Position numbers and translations under genes: made by a program
Notes under the pieces: generated by a model
Told to the model about the DNA's origin: nothing
Database searches by the model: none
Seen by the model: only the letters and a program-made list of their open reading frames with translations
From: Hymenobacter mucosus
GTDB lineage: Bacteria > Bacteroidota > Bacteroidia > Cytophagales > Hymenobacteraceae
Assembly (NCBI RefSeq): GCF_900188255.1
Contig: NZ_FZNS01000010.1
Coordinates: 62,001 to 126,000 of the forward strand
Length of the DNA stretch: 64,000 nt
Direction of reading: 5' to 3'
In this document: positions 38,808-47,699 of the stretch, in pieces
How the letters are laid out: every line of letters starts with the position of its first letter
How positions within the stretch are numbered: the stretch's first letter is position 1

Positions 38808-39347
38808 CTATTTATTTTTTGTATAAGCGGACTTACTACCCTTCATTTTGAGTGATTTAAACTGTTTTACGAAATTCTGAGCATCCTTTTTATCCCAGCT
38901 CTTGGCCTCCTCCAACGTGACTTTGCCTAACGGCGCGGAATCTGCCCCATTGGTTACGTACAAATTCTCCGTCTTACCCCGCCGAATACTCCATTTGGAA
39001 TCAATCTGATGCGCCACCTTGGCCAGCTCATTTTCAAGGGCCTGCCGGATGCATTGTTCAGCTTGTTCAGCGCTGATTTCATTTAGCAACGGCTGGGCCT
39101 CTCCCTCCGCCGTAAAGTTGAAATACTTCTCATTCCAGAGCAGATACACGACGTTATTCCGATTCATCCCGGCTTCGATAGACTTTTTCTCCCAAACGCC
39201 CACTTTACGCTTCTCCCGGGCCCGGCCTTTCTCGATGGCTACGATTGCCTGCTCCACCGAAACCGTGAAAGGGTCGCCCTCCAAAAAGTAGAATTTCTCA
39301 TCGTAGCGCAGCCAGGCGCCTTTCTCGCCTGTCCCGCTTGTAATCAC
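38808..39347 (-). CDS. topA: C-terminal repeat region of topoisomerase I, split off by a stop codon
   Basis: A 179-residue frame from the GTG at 39347. It is in the same frame as topA and separated from it only by the TAG at 39369-39371 and seven codons (VGEWQGK). The sequence carries what look like three diverged topoisomerase C-terminal repeats: GKVITSGTGEKGAWLRYDEK, then VYLLWNEKYFNFTAEGEAQP, then WSIRRGKTENLYVTNGADSA with PLGKVTLEEAKSW. VGEWQGK-VITSGTG corresponds to the LGE-x-x-GK-x-x-x-x-x-TG start of such repeats in Bacteroidota TopA. It may be made separately from the GTG, by read-through, or not at all. Confidence 0.6.
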   Translation of the reverse strand: MITSGTGEKGAWLRYDEKFYFLEGDPFTVSVEQAIVAIEKGRAREKRKVGVWEKKSIEAGMNRNNVVYLLWNEKYFNFTAEGEAQPLLNEISAEQAEQCIRQALENELAKVAHQIDSKWSIRRGKTENLYVTNGADSAPLGKVTLEEAKSWDKKDAQNFVKQFKSLKMKGSKSAYTKNK

Positions 39348-39368
39348 CTTGCCTTGCCACTCGCCTAC

Positions 39369-41177
39369 CTAGTGCGCCTTCTTTGGGGCAGGAAGATCCA
39401 CTTCGGCGGCCGTACGCAATTCAGTAAGCCGGTTGTCAAATGCTGGCACTACCTCCGTAAACCGCCGCCGCCCTTCCGCTACCTCATCAAAATCGGCCTC
39501 ACATTTGGCCGTAAAATCCAGGTTTACAATGTCGACAAAATAGCGTAGCAGAAAGTCGGTTACCCCATTCCCTCGCTCGGTGGGAACCAGCTTGTTTTTA
39601 TCCCCTCCGATGGTTTCCGTACGGGTTTCCTCGCGCAGCTTGCCATCCTCCCATATCAGGGTCTTGGCCTTCACCTTCGTACCGGTAACACTGCCGTTGG
39701 CCACGTACTCGCGGGCGTGAATGGTGCGCAGGGTACTGGCGTAGGTGCTGGGCCGTCCGATCTGCAGGCGCTCCAGTTCCGCCACTAGCGTTGCCTCATC
39801 AAAGCGTCTGGGGGGCTTCTGACTGCGGCCGGCGGCGCGGGCGCGGCGTAGCTCCATCACTTCCCCTTCGCCTACGGGATGCTGCAGGGCCGCTCCTTCG
39901 GCTCCTTCGGCAAGGGCCGCATCTTCATCGACTTCCTCCACGGCTTCCTGATAGGCTTTCCGGTAGCCTTCAAACCGCAATACCCGCACTTTGCTCTGGA
40001 AGGTCAACCCCTCTGGTCCGGGGCGGGCGGCGGCAACTAAAATAGTGGTCTGGTCATACTTGGCATCACTCATCTGCGAGGCCAGTGCCCGGGCATAAAT
40101 CAGCTGGTAAAGCTGCTGTTGGTCGACGGTATCGCCCGCGGTGGCCTGCTCCCAGTGAGTCGGCCGGATGGCCTCGTGAGCACCCTGGCTGCCCGCTTTC
40201 TCCCGGAAGGTGCGCCCACTCCCCCCCACGGCATAATCTACCCCGAATTGCTGGCGGATCTGCGTGGCGGCCTCCTGGCGGGCCTCCTCGCTTAAGTTGA
40301 CGCTATCGGTTCGGATATAGGTTATATGGCCGGCTTCAAACAGCTTCTGGGCCAGGTCGGAAACCTGCTGTACGGTCAGCTTCAATTTTTTTACCCCATC
40401 CTGCTGCAGGCTGCTGGTCGAATACGGCGCGGGTGGACTCGTGGCCACTGGCTGCTGCTCGATGCTCAGCACGGCAAAGTCCCGGGCCTGGCTGATGCGC
40501 TGCAGCAGCTGTCGGGCCTCCTCCTCGGTTTGAGGCGCCTCCCCTACCCAGCGGGCCGGCAGCATTTCGGCCGTCCGCGTCCGGAATACGGCGCTGACGG
40601 GGTAGGTTTGTTTCCCGCTGAACGCCTGGATGGTTCGCTCGCGCTCAACCACCAGTCGGGTTGCCACGCTTTGCACTCGCCCGGCCGAGTAGCCTTTGCT
40701 TTGAAAGTGCCGGGTCAGCAACGGAGAAATTTCCCAGCCAACCAGCCGATCTACGGCCCGGCGACACTCCTGCGCCGCTACCAGGTGGGTATCAAGCTTG
40801 CGGGGCTGGGCGACGGCCGCCAGAATGGCCGGACCAGTAATTTCCTGGAAAGTGACGCGTTTGGCAGTTTTTACGTCCAGGCCCAGCACCTGGCACAAAT
40901 GGTAGCTGATGGCTTCGCCTTCCCGGTCAGGGTCAGTAGCCAGATAGACGTTCTCGGCTCCTACCTGCCGGACCTTGGCCTTTAGGTTGGCTACCGTCTT
41001 TTCCTTATCGGTATTGATGGCGTAGTGCATCCGGTAGTTGTTGCTCCGGTCGATTCCCAGGTCGCGTAATGGCAGATCCCGGATATGGCCTACACTGGCC
41101 TCCACGTGCCAGCCCTGGGGTAACAGGGCCGTTATCTTTTTGATCTTGTTGGGGCTTTCTACGATCAGCAGGTTCAT
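39369..41177 (-). CDS. topA: Type IA DNA topoisomerase, truncated at a TAG
   Basis: A 602-residue type IA enzyme. The TOPRIM domain has IVESPNK (5-11) and TDPDREGEAIS (81-91); GYSAGRVQSVATRLVVERE and EAGHITYIRTDSVNL (active tyrosine Y287) follow, then the GAHEAIRPTH motif and IGRPSTYAST. So the 67-kDa-type catalytic core is complete. It ends after DLPAPKKAH at a TAG, and the frame continues for about 187 codons of repeat region. Relaxation of negative supercoils is the family's activity, and plasmid-borne copies are often found with conjugation genes. The missing C-terminal repeats normally help strand passage. A terminator at 41215-41253 separates it from the upstream small gene. Confidence 0.92.
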   Translation of the reverse strand: MNLLIVESPNKIKKITALLPQGWHVEASVGHIRDLPLRDLGIDRSNNYRMHYAINTDKEKTVANLKAKVRQVGAENVYLATDPDREGEAISYHLCQVLGLDVKTAKRVTFQEITGPAILAAVAQPRKLDTHLVAAQECRRAVDRLVGWEISPLLTRHFQSKGYSAGRVQSVATRLVVERERTIQAFSGKQTYPVSAVFRTRTAEMLPARWVGEAPQTEEEARQLLQRISQARDFAVLSIEQQPVATSPPAPYSTSSLQQDGVKKLKLTVQQVSDLAQKLFEAGHITYIRTDSVNLSEEARQEAATQIRQQFGVDYAVGGSGRTFREKAGSQGAHEAIRPTHWEQATAGDTVDQQQLYQLIYARALASQMSDAKYDQTTILVAAARPGPEGLTFQSKVRVLRFEGYRKAYQEAVEEVDEDAALAEGAEGAALQHPVGEGEVMELRRARAAGRSQKPPRRFDEATLVAELERLQIGRPSTYASTLRTIHAREYVANGSVTGTKVKAKTLIWEDGKLREETRTETIGGDKNKLVPTERGNGVTDFLLRYFVDIVNLDFTAKCEADFDEVAEGRRRFTEVVPAFDNRLTELRTAAEVDLPAPKKAH

Positions 41178-41214
41178 GCTCAGTTGGGGGGGTTAGTTGG
41201 GGCGGCAGGGAAAA

Positions 41215-41253
41215 GAAGGCCGCCGGGGGCATGAAGCCAGCCCGACGACCTTC
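41215..41253 (-). terminator. Terminator between the small membrane-protein gene and topA
   Basis: On the minus strand GAAGGTCGTCGGG and CCCGGCGGCCTTC pair, with two G-U wobbles, and are followed by TTTTCCC. It lies after the 41281-41526 gene. Confidence 0.6.
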
Positions 41254-41280
41254 TTGTCTGGAACCTGAAGCCCGCCCCGG

Positions 41281-41526
41281 TTAGGATTTTGATAGCCAGT
41301 TGCAAAGCATCAGGCCGAAGAAGGCCAGTGCGGTGCAACCGATGCGGAATTCCATTTCTTGCCGCCACAAGGCCAGCCGTTCCATCCGGGTGAATGGGTC
41401 GAAAGGCGTATTGCGCCGGCGCTCCATCAGGGCGCGGCCATAATGGTAGAGGTAATACCCGGCAGTGGGAATCCCTCCCAGCAACAGTCCCCAGCCCAGC
41501 AGCACAAGTAGTTCGTAGTTATTCAT
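41281..41526 (-). CDS. Small two-helix membrane protein, hypothetical
   Basis: An 81-residue protein (MNNYELLVLLGWGLLLGGIP) with helices at about 5-25 and 60-78 and a basic loop between them (ALMERRRNTPFDPFTRMERL). Its start is 69 bases after the end of the 1678-residue protein gene on the same strand, so it may share that transcript. No family recognised. Confidence 0.55.
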   Translation of the reverse strand: MNNYELLVLLGWGLLLGGIPTAGYYLYHYGRALMERRRNTPFDPFTRMERLALWRQEMEFRIGCTALAFFGLMLCNWLSKS

Positions 41527-41595
41527 ATCAAGAAAAAGTAGAGTGAAAAAACTGAGAATGAACGCTCTGTCTACGGGTGGTGGACGAGTTGAGGT

Positions 41596-44500
41596 TTAGC
41601 TTCGTTCACGTTCCATGGCCGCGCCTGCCGTGGCCCTTTCCTGGGCCACGTCGCGGGCTCCCTGTAGACGAGCGCCCCGGTCCTCGCCATTTTCCTTCAC
41701 CTGAATACCGCTGCTGTTGGCCGCTTTATCCAAGGTGTCGTTGATGTGCTGGATGTTGGGGGCTTTGGTATGGTAGCTCACCGGCATTTCGATGTGATTA
41801 CCGACCACTTTGGCTTCCCCGACGATGGCCCCGCCCTTGCTCAACTCGCCCCCGATGGTTTCGGCCCGGGCCTTGCCTTTTTCGGGCGTGTCGTCAATTG
41901 AAATGATGGCCTGGTTGAATTTACCATTGCGCGGTTCCAGCTCCGGACCGGGCTGCTGGGGCTTTTGCTCCTTGACGACAATGCCCTCGCTTTTCTCGGC
42001 CTGGTCGAGCACCTTGTTCACCTTCTCCAGATTTTCCTGCTGGGTGTGGTAGGAGTAGCGGATAGCCCCTCCCTGGACTCCGTCGTTGCGCTCTCCACCG
42101 GCACCCACCTGGGCCCCGGCTTTTTGCAGCGCATCCCGAACCGTGGCCGTGCGGTTACGCTCCTCGTCGGTATCCCGAATGAGCACAACGCCCTGCTGCC
42201 ACTGCCCCGGCCCCTGCGGGGGTCCGGCAGTATAGCCAGAGGCTGGAGCAACGGCCGTGCCGCTGATGGCTGGCACTTCCCCCCCAAACTGCTTCTGCCG
42301 CTCCCGCTGCTGCTCTAGTGGCTCCTGCAGGCTGACACCAGGCTGTCGGCCTGCAACTTCCAGGGCTTGGGCAATGCCCGCACTTTGCGGGCTTACCGCG
42401 TAGCTGGCCGTAAAGGTGCTCCGGCTCAACTCCTGGCCTGGGTCCTTCTTCTGCAGCTCCGTCACCGAAGCCCCCTGCTTCTGCAATTCTTCCCGCAGCT
42501 GCTGGGCCCGTTGCTGGCCTGCTTCATCGACTACGCTAATGCCAACGTGCCGGAAGGGCTGCTCGCTGACGCTGGTAGTCGTGGTGGCCACTGCAGGCTG
42601 CTGCACGGGGGCGGCCTCCACAACGCGCTCCGGTGCCCGAACGGGGGCCGGCTCAGCGGCCCGCTCCGGGGTACGTTCCGCGCTGGCGGCCGGGGCAGCT
42701 GCGGGCATTGGCCCGGCCACTTCGCGGGCCGCGCGGTGCGTTTCAATGACCTCCAGCACCTTATCCTGACGAACGGCTGCCGGATGAAAGCTAACCGTCA
42801 TTTCCCGGCCCCCGGCTCCGTCCGGAACGGTGCCGCCGATCTGCGCGCCTGCTGTCACCAACTTGGGCACTACAGGCGCCAACTCATCGTCGCGTCGTTC
42901 TCGTAAAACCTGCGTTTTCCAGCCTTCAGCGGGGTAGTAGTCCCTCGTCTGCTGCACCTTCTCGGCCTGATTCATTCCCTGATGCCCGGCTACTGTTGTT
43001 TCACGGGCCGGCTCGGCGCTGCGGGCAGCCTCCGGGGCAAATGAGAGCGACACACCCGGTTCCCGCTCCCGGCGCTCCAGCTCATAGCTTCTTTCCATGG
43101 CCTGCCCGCCGCGCTCCTTATAAAGCACCGTATCGGCCTGTTGAGCCGTGCGCAACTGCTCCGTTATCTGGGGTAGCTCGGGTTGATCAATACGGTAGCC
43201 AACCATGATGCGCAACTGGTCGCGGCCGGCCAAGTCCCGGTGCGGCTCAATGGCCGTTACGGACGCGCCGGCCTGCTCAAACTCCTTCCGCATCACCCGG
43301 AGCTTATCGTCATTGTAGCCTACCGCCGCCATGTTAATTTCCGCGTACCGGTAGGGGTGCTCGATGGCGGGGCTACGCTGCTGGTCGTTGGCCAGATCAA
43401 AAGTCGGTGCTTTCTGCTGGCCGTTGTTCTGCTGCTCGGCCGCGGCGGCCAGCAGAATACCGCTGGTCAGGGCGCGGTCCTCCTGCTCGCGCTGGCGCTG
43501 GGCTTCCGGACTGTTAGCCTGCCGCTGCTGCTCGGCCCGCTGCCGCTGCAATTCCTGCTCGGCCTGCTGCCGGCGTAGCTCCGCTTGCCGGGCTTCTTCC
43601 TGGGCCTGCAGGGCGACCTGCCGCTCCCGCTCCACCGCCGCCAGGGCCTCGCGGGCCTGCTGCTGGCGGGAAGCTTCCTCTACCTCAATGCCCGGGCTCC
43701 GCTTCAGTGCGTCGAGCACATTGGCCACTCCGAGCGGGTTCTGCTCCGTCTGGTAGGCTATCCGCACTTCCTCCCGGACAAAGCCGCTTGGCGCTTCTAG
43801 CCGCCGCTGGTCCTGAATCAAGACCCCATTGGCCCGAAGGTCGTCGAGAATCTGGGGAGTGCGGGTAGCGGCATCCTGGGCCTCCGTCAGCCGCACTAAG
43901 CCAGCAGCCCAGCCCCCGGCCTCACCCACGGCAATGCGGCGCTCCACGTCGTAGCGGTTGCCGCCGTTTTCACTCATCTGCCGGGTGGCCTCGCTGATGG
44001 CGCCCAGCCGGGGGTCCTGCAGGTGGAAGCTGACCAGTTGGGTCTGCTCACCCTGCCCCTGCCCAGCCAACGGCACGACAACGCCCCCTGCTTTTTTGAT
44101 GGCCTCCGTTTGGTCTTTCAGCTCCGGGCTGCCAGCTGGAGCCGTGCTGGTTACGGCATAGGTAACCCACTCGGCGCTGTTGGAGGGATAAGCATTACGC
44201 AAGGAATTGACAGCCCGGCCGCCGCCTTGCTCCTCCAGATTGAAGGTATTAGCCGCCAACTGTCGCACCTGGCGGCCCTGGGCGGGTTCTTCCACCACAA
44301 CGCCCGGGCTGCGCTCAGCAGCGCGTAGTACGGCTTCGACGCCGGCCACTGTGGAACCGGGGGTAGGGTCGTATTTGAAGTCGATCTTACGCTCCATGAT
44401 TCCGGTGGCGGCTTCGCGCTGCACGATGTTGCCCACGCCGGCCCCTTCCGCCTTCAGGTCTTTCCAGACCTGCACGGCCCGGTTTTCCTGCCCGGCCTTG

Positions 44501-46632
44501 TCATCCAGCACTATAATGGAGCCCCGCTGGGTGCCAATTCCACCCAGTTCCTGCACGGTTTGAAAGCGCTCGTGCATGGTTTTATCGGCCTGTTGTACGG
44601 CCAGTATCAGCGGCCCCGGCTGGCCCTTCTCCTGCAGGGTCGGCATCTTTTCGGCCAGCGAAAGTGCCCCGTCCAGATTCTGACGGTCAACCCCGCGCAG
44701 GGGCAATATATTCCGCTCCTCTACCGCCCGGCTCAATTCCGTCAACCGGCTACCTGGTAGCGTCATGCCCTGCTGCTCCAGGTTCTTACCCAGCTCGCGG
44801 GTTGCCGAGCTGAATTCAGCCTTGCTTTCCTGTAACTGCCGCTCAGGCAGTTTCTGCACCTTCAGCGTGGCCAGGGCACCGGCCCCGCGGCGCTCCTGCG
44901 CGTGGGCCTCCGGCTCGGTCAGCGTAACGCCTGGCGCACGCCCGATAATCTCCAGCTGGGTATTGATGGCCTTCCGCTGGGGCTCGGGATCGGTTACCAG
45001 GTATTGCGCCTGCAGCTGCGTAGTGCGGGCTCCAGTCGCCTCATTCACTTCCTGCTGCCGGTCCAGAATTCGCAATCCGGCCCGTTGCAGATCTTGTTCA
45101 ATCTGGCCGGCCGCGCCGCCGCCGCGCTGGCGTTGATTCTGCTCGATGATTTCCAGCGTCACGGGCCGCTCGATGGGGGAAGGTGTCACCTGCAGGGCGG
45201 CCGGTACCGGCGCCTTGTCAAACCCGGCCTGCTCGCGGGCCCGCCGCAGACGTTGTTCCGTCAGCTGGTCGGTCAGATCCTGGTTATAGTCCTTACTGCG
45301 GGCCGCTTCCCACACGAAAAAGCCGGGCGGCGTACGCTGAGCCTCTGGCAAGGAAGCCTCACGCTGGGTCTGCAACTCCTGCACTAGGCCCCGCAACTGA
45401 GGTAACTGGTCGTTGGTAACGGTAACCCGGGCTACGGTCTGGTCGCTGCCCATGCGGACAACTTCGAGCGAAGCGGCCTGCTCGCCGCCCTCCTTCTTCC
45501 AGCCGTCTACTTTCTCCTGCAGGCCGGCCACGGCGGTACGCCCCTCGCGCTGACGCTCGGTTTCAAAGGTAATTTTCAGGTCCGTATGGTAGTCGCCGGC
45601 CCGCATGGCCCGCCACGTGACGTTCCCGCGTTGTTGCTCCGGCGTTTCGGCGCCAGCCTCCAGGGCCACATTTTGACGGGGTGCCCGGAAGTCATTCAGA
45701 TAATTGAGGTTAAACCGTACCCCGGCCGCGTCGTTGTCGTTGGCCATCACAACCTCTTTTGGCTGCTGGCGGTCAATGACCTTCTGCATCAGCTCCACCT
45801 GGCGCTGCGACACGGTGCCGCTGCTAGTCAGGTACATCGTATTCGGCCCACTGCCGCCCGGCTGTTCCAGTTGGTACTTGCTCATGGCGTCGATGGGACT
45901 CTCCCCAATAACGATGCGCTCAACCGCAGTGCCCTTGCCTTGGGTGGGGTGGCTGGCCCAGATACCATCTCGCGGACCGGGCATCTGCGACTTAAAATTG
46001 TGGTTGCGCTCCTCGTAGGAGGAGAAACCACCCTCGTTGATGAGCGGAAATACCGTGTTCTTGTGCGGGCCATTCTGCCCGGTAAATACGCGGCCCGCAA
46101 AGGCTGGGGCATTAATGGTGTCGTCGCTCAGACCTCGTTCCCGCAGATAACTCTTATCGGTCAGGGCAGGCTGCACGCCCAGGGTCCGCTTCAGCAACTC
46201 GTCGCGCCGCTCGCGGGGGTCCTCTGGCAATGACGCATCCGGGCCGCGTTCAGCCTGGCGGGTACGCGAGGGCTCGGGCCGTGAGGCCAGTTGCTGTCGG
46301 TCCTGCTCCGGGCCGCCTTCGCCCAGATACTGCCGCAGCTGCTGCCGCGTCTGGCCCAGATTCAGGCTGTCCCGGGTCTTAACAAAGTCGACAACTGAGC
46401 CGCTGTCTTTCGTGTCACGGGTATTCATGTACACGTCGCGGCCGTCCTTCTGGCTTACGATCAGTACTTCCCCGCCCTTCTCCAGCTTGTGCCAGGAGTC
46501 ATTACGGGCCTTTTCGGTTAGCTCGTACCCGTAGCGGCTCGTGGCCAGGGGTACGATGGGAATCTGGTCTTTGAAGCGTTCCAGCTCCGAATCATCATTG
46601 GGCCGCGCGCGGCCTCCCGTCGGGGTATTCAT
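41596..46632 (-). CDS. Very large TOPRIM (primase-like) plasmid protein with a tandem repeat array
   Basis: A 1678-residue protein. The N-terminal 110 residues look like the DUF3991-type start (VDFVKTRDSLNLGQTRQQLR). Residues 150-230 carry YLRERGLSDDTINAPAF and FPLINEGGFSSYEERNH. The TOPRIM core has IVIGESPIDAMS (about 240-251) and ANDNDAAG (297-304). From about 335 to 1650 no enzymatic motif is seen. Instead, diverged units of roughly 75-90 residues recur, best seen around 705-782, 905-987, 1363-1440, 1479-1556 and 1575-1648, linked by Gln/Glu/Arg-rich stretches (a coiled coil at about 985-1055). A DNA-processing role in conjugation is inferred from the TOPRIM domain and from its position opposite the conjugation operon. 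Tail unknown. Confidence 0.8.
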   Translation of the reverse strand: MNTPTGGRARPNDDSELERFKDQIPIVPLATSRYGYELTEKARNDSWHKLEKGGEVLIVSQKDGRDVYMNTRDTKDSGSVVDFVKTRDSLNLGQTRQQLRQYLGEGGPEQDRQQLASRPEPSRTRQAERGPDASLPEDPRERRDELLKRTLGVQPALTDKSYLRERGLSDDTINAPAFAGRVFTGQNGPHKNTVFPLINEGGFSSYEERNHNFKSQMPGPRDGIWASHPTQGKGTAVERIVIGESPIDAMSKYQLEQPGGSGPNTMYLTSSGTVSQRQVELMQKVIDRQQPKEVVMANDNDAAGVRFNLNYLNDFRAPRQNVALEAGAETPEQQRGNVTWRAMRAGDYHTDLKITFETERQREGRTAVAGLQEKVDGWKKEGGEQAASLEVVRMGSDQTVARVTVTNDQLPQLRGLVQELQTQREASLPEAQRTPPGFFVWEAARSKDYNQDLTDQLTEQRLRRAREQAGFDKAPVPAALQVTPSPIERPVTLEIIEQNQRQRGGGAAGQIEQDLQRAGLRILDRQQEVNEATGARTTQLQAQYLVTDPEPQRKAINTQLEIIGRAPGVTLTEPEAHAQERRGAGALATLKVQKLPERQLQESKAEFSSATRELGKNLEQQGMTLPGSRLTELSRAVEERNILPLRGVDRQNLDGALSLAEKMPTLQEKGQPGPLILAVQQADKTMHERFQTVQELGGIGTQRGSIIVLDDKAGQENRAVQVWKDLKAEGAGVGNIVQREAATGIMERKIDFKYDPTPGSTVAGVEAVLRAAERSPGVVVEEPAQGRQVRQLAANTFNLEEQGGGRAVNSLRNAYPSNSAEWVTYAVTSTAPAGSPELKDQTEAIKKAGGVVVPLAGQGQGEQTQLVSFHLQDPRLGAISEATRQMSENGGNRYDVERRIAVGEAGGWAAGLVRLTEAQDAATRTPQILDDLRANGVLIQDQRRLEAPSGFVREEVRIAYQTEQNPLGVANVLDALKRSPGIEVEEASRQQQAREALAAVERERQVALQAQEEARQAELRRQQAEQELQRQRAEQQRQANSPEAQRQREQEDRALTSGILLAAAAEQQNNGQQKAPTFDLANDQQRSPAIEHPYRYAEINMAAVGYNDDKLRVMRKEFEQAGASVTAIEPHRDLAGRDQLRIMVGYRIDQPELPQITEQLRTAQQADTVLYKERGGQAMERSYELERREREPGVSLSFAPEAARSAEPARETTVAGHQGMNQAEKVQQTRDYYPAEGWKTQVLRERRDDELAPVVPKLVTAGAQIGGTVPDGAGGREMTVSFHPAAVRQDKVLEVIETHRAAREVAGPMPAAAPAASAERTPERAAEPAPVRAPERVVEAAPVQQPAVATTTTSVSEQPFRHVGISVVDEAGQQRAQQLREELQKQGASVTELQKKDPGQELSRSTFTASYAVSPQSAGIAQALEVAGRQPGVSLQEPLEQQRERQKQFGGEVPAISGTAVAPASGYTAGPPQGPGQWQQGVVLIRDTDEERNRTATVRDALQKAGAQVGAGGERNDGVQGGAIRYSYHTQQENLEKVNKVLDQAEKSEGIVVKEQKPQQPGPELEPRNGKFNQAIISIDDTPEKGKARAETIGGELSKGGAIVGEAKVVGNHIEMPVSYHTKAPNIQHINDTLDKAANSSGIQVKENGEDRGARLQGARDVAQERATAGAAMERERS

Positions 46633-46818
46633 GGGCAGTTGGGATAAGTGAGAAAATGGACATTAGGTAGACAATACTACGCAAAGCCATGCCCTTTACC
46701 ACGCAATTAATCTTGATTGCTAACTTGCGACTAGAAAAAGTTGCGTAAAGTCTTTTTTGAATCGGTTTTTTCGCATCTTTGGCAGCGCATAGCAATCATA
46801 TTTAATCGCATCAAAGCC
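46633..46818. promoter_or_regulatory. Divergent control region between the TOPRIM gene and the conjugation operon
   Basis: The 186-base gap carries three copies of an 18-base motif close to GCAAYTATATTTARTCGC: 46703-46720 (GCAATTAATCTTGATTGC), 46726-46743 in reverse (GCAACTTTTTCTAGTCGC on minus), and 46792-46809 (GCAATCATATTTAATCGC), ten bases before the GTG at 46819. TTTG at about 46779 precedes TATTTAA with a 17-base gap, resembling a Bacteroidota promoter. Joint regulation of both directions is inferred. Confidence 0.55.
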
Positions 46819-47124
46819 GTGAACCCCTATGTCTATCTGATTCTCGCCGGCTGGCTGTCCGGTATGGGCATTGTGGTCTATGTGGTATTCGACAGAATAC
46901 GCCGTGCTGCCCACAAAAGGGAACTAGACAAGCGTTTGGCCGCCCTTAATCCCCCACCGCCCGGTCAGAATCATGACTCGCTGCCCCGCACCACTTACCG
47001 CCTCGAACCGGCCCTGCCGCCCCACAAGGAAAACCAAGCTGAGAAGTACGCTGAGTACCAAGCCCAGCAGGCGAAGTGGAAACTCTGGCAGCAGCTAAAG
47101 AAGCAACCATTACCGAAGGCTTAG
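46819..47124 (+). CDS. Small membrane protein at the head of the conjugation operon
   Basis: A 101-residue protein from the GTG at 46819 (VNPYVYLILAGWLSGMGIVV); no ATG is available in frame. One membrane helix (about 4-22) is followed by a basic stretch (DRIRRAAHKRELDKRLAAL), a Pro-rich linker and a Gln/Lys-rich C terminus. No family recognised. It is the first gene after the divergent control region and 68 bases before the VirB2-like gene, so it is probably part of the transfer apparatus or its entry exclusion. That is inference. Confidence 0.6.
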   Translation: MNPYVYLILAGWLSGMGIVVYVVFDRIRRAAHKRELDKRLAALNPPPPGQNHDSLPRTTYRLEPALPPHKENQAEKYAEYQAQQAKWKLWQQLKKQPLPKA

Positions 47125-47192
47125 CCTTCATAGAAGTTCCATTTTTTCACCCTTTACCCTTTTCACATTTTTTTCACTTTTTCACTTTTATC

Positions 47193-47633
47193 ATGAACAC
47201 TGTTCTAAGCAAAATCTCGCAAGGCTGGGCCCGGGCAAAGGGTGCTACCGAGACTGTTGCCGCTGAAGCAACGGTTGCCTTCCACAAAGCGCAGCACCAG
47301 ACTCACAACATGAGCAAGTGGGACAAGCGCATTTATGGCACCCTGATGATTCTGGGTGGCTTCATGGGCCAGGCCAACGCTCAGGGCGGCGTAGGTTCCA
47401 CCCTGACCTCCTTCAAGGCCACGGTACTGCTCATCGCTCAGGGCATTTTCGCCGTGTTCCTGATGATTGGCCTGGTTAAGACCGCTAAGAAGTTCATCGG
47501 CGGCGAACCTGACGCTATGACTTCGATGATGTGGCTGGCGGGTGGCGTGCTCCTGTTCTGGGGCTTCAACTCCCTCAAACAGCAAATCGTGGGCAACACC
47601 GGTAACAGCGGTGGTGGCGGTAACGTGGACTAA
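47193..47633 (+). CDS. VirB2-like pilin subunit (TraE-like)
   Basis: A 146-residue protein with two hydrophobic helices (TVLLIAQGIFAVFLMIGLVK; MWLAGGVLLFWGFNSLKQQI), the size and layout of VirB2/TraE-type pilins with a Gly-rich end (NSGGGGNVD). Two starts are possible: ATG at 47193 (long 64-residue leader) and ATG at 47310 (MSKWDKRIYGTLMILGGFMG then QANAQ|GG), the latter giving a textbook signal peptide. A long leader is also common for pilins. The next two genes are VirB3- and VirB4-like, matching the usual order. Confidence 0.75.
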   Translation: MNTVLSKISQGWARAKGATETVAAEATVAFHKAQHQTHNMSKWDKRIYGTLMILGGFMGQANAQGGVGSTLTSFKATVLLIAQGIFAVFLMIGLVKTAKKFIGGEPDAMTSMMWLAGGVLLFWGFNSLKQQIVGNTGNSGGGGNVD

Positions 47634-47699
47634 TTGAATCCGGGAGTAGGGCGGCACCTGCGTCGCCCTACCCTACTTCATTTTTTACATCACGTTTCG

